From Tanytarsus gracilentus (lineage: Eukaryota > Arthropoda > Insecta > Diptera > Chironomidae): a stretch of DNA of 64,000 nucleotides. Below, in pieces: positions 34,423 to 46,600 of the stretch. Location: positions 1,240,001 through 1,304,000 of the forward strand of contig JAXRKN010000042.1 in the NCBI GenBank assembly GCA_038502055.1. The letters are read 5' to 3'. The position numbers and the translations under genes were made by a program. Under the pieces are notes generated by a model, which was not told the DNA's origin, searched no databases, and was given only the letters and a program-made list of their open reading frames with translations. The first letter of the stretch is position 1; each line of letters starts with the position of its first letter.

Positions 34423-34655
34423 GTCGCTTCTCTTTTAATTTCCAACTTTAATGTACTTCATGTGCAGAGCGTACTTGCAATAATATCATTTCCGCTCGTG
34501 TTATGCTGCGGGGTAGCAAGGGATGGACATGAAGAATTTGAAATTATTTTTAAAAACTGAAAATTGTCTCACCACCGCTTCTCTAAATTAATTCATAATT
34601 TTAATTCCAGTTGCAACTCGACCCACACACATCCACAACATATTAACCCACATGC

Positions 34656-37600
34656 ATGGATGATTCAATCGAGAGATTTTCAATAATGACGACATCAATG
34701 GCAACATCGAGCGGTTTCTCTGAAGACAACGGCGCGTCTTCAATGGACGATGATGTGCTTCACTATTTGTCGACATTAACACCTAATCAGCAGCGGATGC
34801 TGGAGGATTTTGTGTCATATAATGATCACACGGGCAGCGTTGCAGCCACAAAGCCGCCTGCTGCTATTACATTTGCATATGGCAATAGCGTTGGCGCAAA
34901 TCATTACTTCGGACGGCCCATGTCGATGTATGAGCCACAAATCGAGAACGAATTTAGTTCTCTTCCACCCGATCTCGTCAGCAGCAACGATCCAAACTCG
35001 TGCGGCTTCGAGACGGACGTAATTTTAAATAAATATTCTTACGAGGCAGAAGATGCCGAATATATTGAGACGTTGAATGAGATGCGTGACAATTTCGATG
35101 AACTTCAAACGGCGCTGCCGACAGCAGTGAACGATCGTAATAATAAAGTAACATTTATTGCCGATGTTCATTGTGATGACTACAATAATGATCATGTTAA
35201 TGTGAGCAAGGAAATTGAGGTGGAATATGCCACTGTTCAGAAGCCGAAAAAGCACCAGAGGCAGAGCTGCTATGGAGGTGATTTTTATCAACCAAAAAAA
35301 AAAAACTGTTTAACATTTTTCCAATTAATTTTCTCTTGAAAATCTCAGATTTCTCGAACCCTCACCACGACACCAACCATACGATGTCGATGGTGACATC
35401 GAGTGAAAGTGCAAGCGATCCGCCGCGTCAAAAGTTCCCTAAAATCATGACAGAGTCATGCTACGGTGCATTGAACAACAGCACCAATGATATGCTATGG
35501 AGGAACTCGCGTTACGAGCAAGATTTGATCGATGACGAGGATGGAAGTCATCAAATTGCTTCCTCCCTCATGACGACAACTGCAACGACAGACTCGTCGA
35601 TTATTGATGGCATATCCTCTATAAATAGTTCATTCTACGAGCAAATTCCATCTATGACATCGTCAATTGAGACAATGACGGCTCGCCAACGTAAAATTGT
35701 TAAATGGTGGGACGATCATCAGCAACAATCGCTTACGGAAGAAAGTTTGCAAGATTTAACGGAGACTGCTGAAGAGGGTGAGTTTGTAGAATATTTTTCA
35801 TTTTTTAAATGGATCGTGTTGATACTAAAAGCGGCACTAATGATAGAGGAGAGAAGGTGGAACCTGATAATGAATGCATTTTGTTGTTGTGCAAATTTTT
35901 AACGGAATTTTTAAATTTAAAATTTTTTTACTCGCTAATTTTAAAATTATTTTCAACGGTTTGTATAAAAAATGTTCAAAAAATTCCCGCAAGGGATTTT
36001 TACATTCTTTCAATATCACTCCTCGCCAGACAATCACAATTCTTTATGTTCATTGTCTCGCAATTTTATTAGCTGCAAGAAATAGGGCGTAATTTCATTG
36101 CTCGATGATCCGTTGAATATTTAATGACAAATGAAATACGATTCGTATATCTGAAATGTCTTTTAAAACAAAAAATATTCATTAGGCGCGAAGTGTCTTA
36201 TTGGAAATTGCAATTTATGAAGGTTTGCTCTTTTCATTTTCGTCTCTTCGTCGCAGACAGTAAAGTATTTTTTTTTGCACAAGGAAACAGGTTCAACAAG
36301 TCTGCGAAATTGTCATCATAAAATTTGAAGCTCTCTCGGCCGCATTTTTTCGGTATTTTGAATATTTGTCAAATTTTATCACGTAGAATTAACGCTTTAT
36401 GGGCTCGAGAAGAAAAAGAGTAATCTGAATGAGTTTTAAGCAGATGGTTATAATTTTAGAATGAAGGCAATGGCCGTGAAATACTTTGCAAATTTGCAAA
36501 TTTATATTTTGCTAATTAATATTTTATTCATAATTTGATGATAAATATTTTTTGTGGCAAGTTTTATTCTTATCAGATTAACATCATCCGAGCCTTGATC
36601 TCCTCTAAGTCATGCCGAAATTTTTGGACTTTCTCGAAATAAAAATCGTCACGATGAACTCGTGGACGAGTTCCGTTCGTCTCTTTGCGTTAATCGTGTC
36701 TGAACTCGTTACGCTGTGCTTTAAATAAATATTTTTCTTTTTGTCGAATCCGTAGCAATATTTTTCTTGTATATTTTGCAATTGTGCGTTGTTATCAGCT
36801 TGAAAATTTTAAAACATACTATACAACCTCAAGGTTTTTTGCGAAGAAAATTTTGTGTCACACACAAGTTTATTTTGAGAATATTCGGTTTAATTACTTT
36901 AGAGCGCCATGCGGCACTCTCGCCTTAATTCATTTTTTCCTCTTATCAGTTTTTTTCATTCACAACTCTCGCGCTTCTCTCTCTCTCGTTTACTCATTGA
37001 TATATTCAATAAATACTTCATCACTTCCTGATTTATGTGTATGTTTTATATATTTATGTGGTGAGCCTTACCCAATAATATTGCATCACATCATTTGTTA
37101 AAGAGTGAAAGATTTATGACCGCCAAATTGCTGTCACTAAAATTATTTTGGTATCAATATTCCGTCAAAATATGAATATTAAATTTCAATCAGCGGAAAA
37201 GGATCTGGTTTGACATTTACGGGGGGGATTCATGAAGTGAGTCACCCTTTTTATACGTTGAAAAACATAATTTTAAGATGACGAAATTTTTTCTCTTGAA
37301 TATTTGAGTGACGTAATTTAAAATTCATCCCAAAAAATTTAAATATTCATAACCAAATGATGTCAAATTAAAAATATTTTATACATAATTTTTAAGTGCT
37401 ATAAATAAAGATTTCGATCAAAACTCAAAAATCACTCCAAATTTTCAGTCGTCAAAAATCAATAACAATCGTTTTTTTTTCTAATCAGTTGATGAGATTT
37501 TTTTTGTGTTAGTCTAAATTGATTTCAGCCAGAAAATTAACGGCTGAGACGCCACTTAGCAGAGGTGAATTAGACACACGAGAGAGAAAATGCTTTACGC

Positions 37601-40600
37601 ATCATTTAAATCAATTAATGACAGTCGCGGCACATCATCGCACGTCTGACGTGTATGAACGAAGATGAGAGATGACATTAATTTTCGCATAAGGAAATAA
37701 TAATTTTTGATAATTCTTTCACTGGCTTTTCTTCGTACTTTTTAATGATACTGAAATTTTTTACTTTTATTAAGCAACAGATGGCAGTTTTAGCTTAATA
37801 AAAAATTTAAATTTAAAATAATTTAAAAATGAAAAATTCATAACAGGTTCGAATCCTAAAATTTATAGTGTAATATTTGTTGACGATTCTTTTTGTAAAA
37901 TTAAAATGCAATAAATTTTTTAAATTTCACAACAAGTCATCAAATTTTTTTTAGAAAGTTTCCAAAGCAGGTCTTTTGGCGTCTTTGCATTAAGTACTTA
38001 GCATACATCCATATACACAACCATATGCTCAGCTCTCTCCCTCGCTCTCGATCAAAAATATTCTTTACAATAGTAAAGCATGTTTTGAACTTGCTCAGTT
38101 CCTATCAGTCATTCATTCGCGTACAAGGAACACGACATAATCGATCGAACGCGGCGACGATGAGTGAGAGACTCTCAGAAATAAAAATACAAAAACGACA
38201 AAGAACAGCAAACACATGTGTGCAAATATAAAAGTATTAAGAATCAAGTTATTTTTTTCGTGTGTTTTTGAGTTGAAAAAAATTCTGTCGCTTTTCAATA
38301 ATGTTTAGATTGCGAGACCGTAAAGAAACTTGCGTATAGTCGTCGTCGGAGTTGAAAGTTACACAAGTGGCAAAAATAATAAAATAAAATCTATCGAAGG
38401 TCAATCGTGAAAATGTCACAGAAATTAGTGTCGAGATGATTTAGAGAACAATAAATCGCATAAATTTTGTTTGTTATCGAAAAAAGGTTTTGAAGTGTGC
38501 AAAATGTGCCATTTAGCTTTGTGCAATTAGCAGTGTGTGAATAAAAAGATAACAAAAAAAATAAATCAAAGACATGTTACGCAAAAAAGTTAGTTTTAAA
38601 AATGCTTTTGGTATGTAAAAGTTTTTTTTAATAATTCTAAATTGTAATCACACTCATTCACATGATCATGTGAGAATTTGTAGATTTTATTGAATGAAAT
38701 ATTTTTCATTTACTCACAAATAAATAAAAGATTAAATTTTTTTGTGAAGTGGTCTCGAGATTTAAAGATGCGGGAAATGCAAGGGGTGACAACAAAATAA
38801 TTTAAATATTTTTTATAAACTTTTAATGAAATTAAATCGATTTTAAAAGAATTTAAATATTTTATTTTTTAAATTGAATTAAATAATGATATTCAAATTT
38901 AATTCTTTACAAACCTAAATGATGTAATTTAATCACGACAATTTATTTTGAGACCCAACCCTATTTGCACCATTATCGATGATGAATTGAGATGTAAAAA
39001 TTCTAAAAATCCGCTTTTATGATTGAATTTTAGTGTAAAAAGCAAAAGAGTCGACAAGTGTTGTTCAACCTTGAATATGGATTAACTTCTGTTCTTTTTC
39101 CATCCACTCATTATCACGAATCTCGCAACTTTTTCGGCGTATATGAGAATTCTTTTTTTTTACAAAAAACAGATCTAATGTGAATTCGATTACAAATACG
39201 CGCGTCTGTTTCTTGTGTGTGTGGTGATGTTGCTAATGATATTAATGATGTTGCTCTCTTCGATCTGGGGTCAAATTTAAAAGAAAATTCTTTTAATCAC
39301 TTAAGGAGATGCTTTTTTTAATCAGAACGCTGAGAGAGTTGTGAAATGTTCTCGGGGGCTTTGCTCTATGCGAGTGGATTATGAATTTTAATGGACGAAT
39401 GGAGAATGAGAGAAATTTGATATTAATTAAGTTTCTTTGTCAACTTTCAGTTGATATGGAATTTTTATTTAAAAATATTAATTGAAAATTGTTCATTCAA
39501 AAATATTTTACTAAAATTTATTTTTTAAGAATTTTTAAAAAAGTTAATTAACATCACTGACTCACAAACCACAGATTAAGAACAGTTAACAAAAAAAGTT
39601 CTTTAATGGACAAAAAATGTTTCAAAACCCACACGTGGGTGTTGCCGTGTAACCCACTTGTAACAGATCAGTATTGGTTTCCCCTTTGGCTTCCCCTTCT
39701 GGCCTCTCCTTTTGGCTTCCCAAAAATGGCTTCTCAAAAATGGCTTTCCAAAATGGCTTCCTAAAAATGGCTTCCCAAAATTTCTTCCCAAAATTTTCCA
39801 TTGTGTTCCATTTTCCATTGTGTTTCATTTTCCATTATGTTCCATTTTCCACTGTGTTCCATTTTCCACAGTGTTCCATTTTCAGATCCATGCCAATCGA
39901 TTCCTGGTCAAATTCCGAGTTCAACGAGGTACATGAAGCCATACTTCTAAAAAATGGACATTAGTGGCATTCCTTGGACACTCCTGGCCGGCCGTGACGG
40001 TCATTCTTCAAAAATCATCAATGCTAATCAATTCCTGATGCAATTACGAGTTCAACGAGGTACATGAAGCCATACTTTTAAAAAATGGACATTAGTGGCA
40101 TTCCTTGGACACTCCTGGCCGGCCGTGACGGTCATTCTTCAAAAATCATCAATGCTAATCAATTCCTGATGCAATTACGAGTTCAATGAGGTACATGAAG
40201 CCATACTTTTAAAAAATGGACATTAGGGGCACTACTGGCCGGCCGTGATGGACATTGGTGGCACTCTTGGATGGCCATGATAGACATTCCTCAAATATCA
40301 TCAATGCCTTTCGATTCCTGATACAAATACGAGTTCAACGACATACATGAAGCCATATAACAGGAAATTTGTATGAAAAATGGCATTTAGGGCTGTCCAT
40401 GGCACGACCTGTGGTCATGACCCTCATAATTCCTAAAATGGCCGAATCTAAATTCATAGACCTACCATTTGGCGAAAACTAGAAGTCTCTAGCTATCTCA
40501 GGAGCCGAGATCTCGATGGAACAGACAGACAGACAGACGGACGGACGGACGGACGGAAATAGGCGCATATAAGTGTTACACCACTTCGTGGGTTACACTA

Positions 40601-43600
40601 AAAAAGTTAAATTTCAAACAAGCTTGACACTTATGTTTGCTCCCTTTCTCTATCTCCGTTCCTAAAAAAGTCTTTTAATGACAGCAATAACACTGAACAA
40701 ATTAAAATTCAGGTGGGCATGGTAAGTCCACTTAAGCAAGGGCATGAATCTGTTAATTAATTATCGTCTTCCAAAAATGAAACTAAAATCTCTCGTCTAC
40801 GCATTAATGAAATAAATTTTGCAAATCTCCACCTATCAAGTTGGGGAATGTGTTAGGAGGAATTTGATGATTAAGACGATGTGAAGATTTTTTTGATAAA
40901 TTAAGGTGTTCCGGTTAAGATAATTATGCAAAATTAATTCGGACAGCTGAAAACTCTAGCTAATTAATTGTTCTCATTTAAAAATAGAGTCAAACCCTGA
41001 GAAAATTCCCTTAATTACGATTAAAATTTTTCTATAACGATTTTATCGAACACTAATTAAAAATTCACAATTCAATCAATGGATCAACAAATTTGCATAA
41101 AAAAATATCTTCAACTTCTTCTTAATTTTCACCATGTGTGGGTTGATCATAGTCTCATAAGGATTTTTATTTACTATATTGCCGAAGATAAAAATATGGT
41201 CAATGGTCGTTGACTTGTCTCATCTCATATCAATATATGTCGATGTCAAGACACACGCACAAGTTGATTTTTAACCATTTTCGGATGCGATACAGGTTAC
41301 ATCTCTCCGGCAATTTTTTTAATTCAAAGTAAAAAATTTATCTTCTTAATATTTTTGGCAACGAAAGTGAGATTGATATCAATCTTGACAGAAATGTCCG
41401 TAAAAGGAATTTTATTTAAACCTCTCTCGCTGTACATCAACAGATAAATTGTCGTAGGAAATGATGATGACGTAAAGTGTGTTAAAAAAATCGCAGCGAT
41501 TGAGATTTGCATAAAGCAACACCTCCCCAGCAAATCCTACTCAAAACACTTTTCTCTCTCTCACTTTTATAATGCAACATTAAATGTATTGACAGGAAAT
41601 ACAACGGGATTGAACTAAGTCGACACACAATTTTTGCATGCGCGAAAACCGTTTTAATGATAAGTTAGCAATTTTCATTTTCACTCTTCTGGAGCTCTCT
41701 GCACTCTCGTTTGCGATAAGTGTGCACAATATAAGAAAAAAGAGTCTGATTTCTCATTAAGATATATGTCGCAATATATATATGTGTGAGCGAAAGATAC
41801 GATGCCAATATTATTTTTTTATTACCTTACTTATAAAAAAGAGAGTTGAAAATATTTAAAAGGGAGATAAAGCAAAACTGAAAATCAGAGTTGTTATCTG
41901 ATTTGATTTTAAAATAACGATAAGATTAAAATGTGTTTGAAAAACTTGTGTATAGTTGCTTTGTGTTTGATTACTTAACGCATTTAAAGTTGTGAGTAAT
42001 TTTTTTTTCTTTAAAGCTGTTGTTTGCAATTTTCAGCTTTATTTATGCGAAAATAATATGTTGTACACTCTTGTTTGTTGTATTATTATGAGAATTAAAA
42101 CAAAAATTGAGGTCTTTTTTGTGCGCGGTTACACTTAATGCAGAGTTGTTACTTGGATTAAAATTTTATAGGATTTTAAAAGCTTCTTTTGAGCTTTTGA
42201 ATTTCTAATTAAAGCTTTCTGATCAAAAAAGTGAAAGTAGATTGAAATAAATTAAGAATCTAGAAGTCAATTAAAAATATCAAAATAAAAAAAAATAAAT
42301 AAAAAAATTTAAAGTTTCAAAAAATCAAGTTTTGAAAAAAGCTTTTCAAAAAATTCTTCAATTTGGACAAAATTTTTAAAATATTTAATAATTTTTGGAA
42401 TTCAAAATCTCTTTAAAAAAATTATTTAAGTAATTTTGAAAGTTTCTTCAAACTTCATCAAAAGCATCTGAAAGAGCTTTCATGAAACTTTTCAAAAAAA
42501 ATCTCTCATATGATATCAAAAAGTTTAGATATTAAAATGTAAAATTTCAGTCTCCCAAAGTCAACATCAACAACTCTGCCTAAAATAGAAAAAAAATCCT
42601 ATCACGACAGAAGTGAAAGATTTTAATCTCCTTTTTTCGCTTTAATGCCATTTCGCCTGCAAACCACAACAAAATGATGCCGATTAAGTGCATATCAAAC
42701 ACTATCTGCACGTAACACAACATTTTAGTGATTAGAGTGAGTGAGAGAGACAATGTTCAGCTGTGATATTTCATAACGACGACAGCGCAGTGCGAAAATC
42801 TCGTTTTGAAAAGCTTAAGCTTCGAGAGGGAAAAAAAAGTAATTTTCAGTTCGTAAAATGTGTCCAAACATTTCATAAATAAACGTCGAATATATCGATA
42901 ATGCAAATTAGCAATATGTTACTGGCTGCTACTGTGCATGCTTGACTTATGATTGTCTTACAAGAGAGAGAAAAAATCTCATTAGTGGATTAAGGAGAAC
43001 TTGTTTAAAAATGTGCAAGTGCGCAGCAGCGAACTGCTAACATGTAAATTTCAGACTCAAGTCATAGAGCTCAGCGAGTGAGTGAGATGGATAAACGTCA
43101 TTTGCACACTCGAAACCGGGAAGGAGATAAATAGAACAAATCAAAAGTTATGTGAATTTGTAATTGCATTTACATCGTTATAGAAGGTTAAAAGAGAGTG
43201 AGAGAGATAAAAACGAGTTTGAAATGAAGCATATATCCATTACATGCTGCACTATACGACCAAGAATGATAATGTGTCTGCGTTGAAGAATTGATTAATG
43301 GAATGTGGCTAATTCTCTTCATTATTTCCTCCGTGTAGCTTCTGCAATTTTTCTAACTAAATCGATGCACATGAGGCAGATGCGATTTAAAACTGCTACG
43401 GTTAATTAAAGGGGAGTTGCCCGGAGGCTGCACCAAAAGAATATGAAATCGATTATTTTATATTTCGCATGCTTTAAGATCTTTTAACTGCGATCAATTT
43501 GAGAATCGTGAAGAAAATTGAAATTTTTGATTTAAAATTTTTTAAAAAACTTTTCAAACCCATAAAAATTATTTTTTAATCGAGCGCAAATAAAATTAGA

Positions 43601-46600
43601 CAATTTTTTTAATTAAATATTTTTTCCATGCCAAACAAGCCTTCGCAGACCTGTTGTCTGTTATGATACGAGCTCCACCACCACTGATCTGATTAATTCG
43701 ACTAATAGAGATATATTTTTGTAATTTTCGCGATTTTTTCGCAATAAATATAAAATCCTGTTTCATGCGCGCTATAAAATGACGAATATTAAGAAATAAT
43801 AAGCTCTATGTGCAGTAGAAGCGGAAGAATTTAACAGCTCACCACAGACATTTTGACGGCACAGATTTATTGCATTGAGAAACTCGATTTTAAACTTGTT
43901 GCGCGTGGGCGAGAAGCAGCGAGAGAAAAATTGTATGAATGAATTTTTTCCACTCCGTAATGCAGTTTTAAGCGCGGAAAAAAATGGAAATGAAATGGCA
44001 CAAAAACTGGTCCTGATATTGCAATTCCATGTCTTAGGTTCGGACTCTCCTCTCACGGGCTCTTTCGCATGGTCAATGGAAATGGCAAATTTATTGCGGA
44101 GGATGGTTGAGTGAAATTCATTCATGAAAAAAAATTATTCTTATACAACCATTGCTAAGAGCTAAGTAAATATTCCGAAAAAACTAAAACTTGATTTTAT
44201 GTACGTATCTAAAAATCTTCTCATGTAATACAAATTTTCAAACAATATAAGAAACAAGTTTGATGAAATTCATCATTTCAAGTTTAACTCTGAAGCAAGG
44301 ATGATCAAAATTTTTAGCCGTGCTTTACTGATATTTTGTTTAACTGTTTGTGTTCATTCGCAAAATTGTGGCGTACCCAAAATTGGACAGGGAAATGTTT
44401 TTGGTGGAGGTTTCGTGTCGAGAGGACAATTTCCATGGTGAATTAAACTTTTACATGTCATTTACATGGTGTTTAACAAAATATTCTTAGGATGTCCGCC
44501 ATTTTGAAAGCTAACGGGGAAGAATATTTATTTCACTGTGGAGGAATTTTGATTTCTAACAAGCACATCCTTAGTGGTAATTAAAAATATTAACACTTGA
44601 TATAAAAATTTTGGAAGCTTTAATTTGTTTAATATGAAAAAATTCGAAAGGTTGATCATAAATTACGTCACGCTGAAATTATGCACGAAGTTTTTACATA
44701 AAATTAAAATTTACTAAACATAATTTATGGAAACTAAAATCTAAAATTTTTGGTGACATAATTTACGAATATTTCCAAAAAATTTAAATATTTTTCCACA
44801 TCTAAAATTTTCTAAAAAATCTAATAAAAATTATTCTAAAGCTGCTCACTGTATCCACAAGAAGCACGCCTTAACCGCTCTAATTCCTCGCGAACTTCTC
44901 ATAATTCTTGGCGGACATGATTTGAATTTAAAATTTGAAACCGGACGAGAAACAATTCCTCCAATAAAAATTCACATTCATCAAGATTGGAATCATTTGA
45001 GCGTCAGCTATGATGGAGATATAAGTTTATTGGAATTAGAAAAATCAATCACATTTACTGAATATATTCAGCCAATTTGCTTTTGGGATAATCACTCTGA
45101 TCCAATAGCATCGCAGGGTGTTATTGTCGGATATGGAAAGAGTGAAGACGCTTCGAAAAAACATGAAAATATTCCGAAAAAAATTGAAGTTCCAATTCAC
45201 ACTCAAGGAAAATGTTTCATTTCTGAACCTGAATTGGCAAAACTTTCATCGGAGAGAACTTTTTGCGCGGGTTCTTCAGACGGCACTGGCGTTTGCTCGG
45301 GAGATAGCGGTGGTGGTCTGTTGATAAAAAATCAAAACGTTTATTATCTCTATGGAATTGTGTCATCGTCCTTGGTAAGAGATGGTAGTTGTGACCTAAA
45401 CAATTATGCAGTTTTTACGAGTGTCTTAAACTACAAGCAGTGGATTAAATCTATATCAAAGCCAGTTATCAATTCAAATACTAATATTCCGGCTAATTCT
45501 GGCACTTGCGGTATTATGAGTTCATCGAGTGGTTTAATTCAAGACGGAGAATTTACACTTAGAAGAGAGTTTCCTTGGATGGTCTCGATAATAATTGAAA
45601 ATGGAGCTGCTAAACATGGAGGTGTTTTAGTAAGTTCCAAACATTTCATTTCGCATCCTGCTTCTGTCGGTTGGTACAGCAATGATGTTAAGAAATTAGT
45701 TCCAAGACCTCTGGATCATATTAAAGTTTATTTGGGTGCTTTATATCATGGAGATTCTGAATACACTTCAGATGTATCGAAAGTTGTCATTCATCCTAAC
45801 CATAAATACCAAGCAGACACCAACATTAATAATCTCGCTATTACAAAAATGACGAAATCATTTCAAATAAATGACTTCATTCGCCCGGTTTGTTTGTGGA
45901 CATTCGACGATGATTTAAACATTATTAGAGATTCGCCTCTGTATGCTGTCGGATATGGCCGCGATTGGTCTGGTGAGCTCTCAAACATTCGGAAGCACGC
46001 AAAAGTTTCACTTGTAAGTCAAAGTGATTGTGAGCAAAAATTCTCGAGACAGAAACAAGAAAATTTATTTGGTGAAGGAAAATTATTTTGCATTAGAGGA
46101 CAAAGTGGAACGCCATGCGAATATGATAATCATATGTTTGTTAAAGTTAAAGATCGATGGTACTTTAGAGGAATAATTGAACTGCGATTTGTTTATGCCA
46201 ATAAAACATGCGTGAAAAATGATCCGATTTTGTGTGAAGACATTGCACGTCATACAAGATGGATTCAGTCACAAATTGATTTTTGAGTTCTAAAAAAATG
46301 TGGGAAAAATGCAGTCATAATAAAAGGCAATGCATTAACTAAAGAAAAAGAATAAAACATGATTTTGTTTCACTTTTTGCTTAACCGAAAATAAATGAGA
46401 AAGAAAAAAAGAATAAAAGTCATCATAAAGGTCTGTTTTGTCCATTTTTCAGTTCTTTCTTCTTTCATCACACAAAAAAAGAGATGCTCCGACTTTTCTG
46501 TGTAACTTGCTGTTCATCATCACTTTTTTTTTTATTGAAGTGCTGTTTTGGCAGTTTAAACATTGTTGCACGTTGATGATCTTTTAAGACCATGTTGATA

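Larger units (their letters stand above)
35778..44300 (+). other. Left part of the 23-kb intron
   Basis: Non-coding intron sequence, AT-rich with microsatellite-like patches. It contains a B-box word (37846-37856), a candidate alternative first exon (38574-38610) and a terminal-inverted-repeat element (39647-40598). No other coding exon with splice support was found. Confidence 0.55.

Noticed and set aside
19727..37856. tRNA genes at the four GGTTCGAATCC words
   Set aside because: No A box, anticodon arm or acceptor stem can be built around any of them.
39603..39964. Overlapping open frames rich in FWK/FP repeats on both strands
   Set aside because: They are translations of the tandem repeats inside the TIR element, repetitive in every frame.
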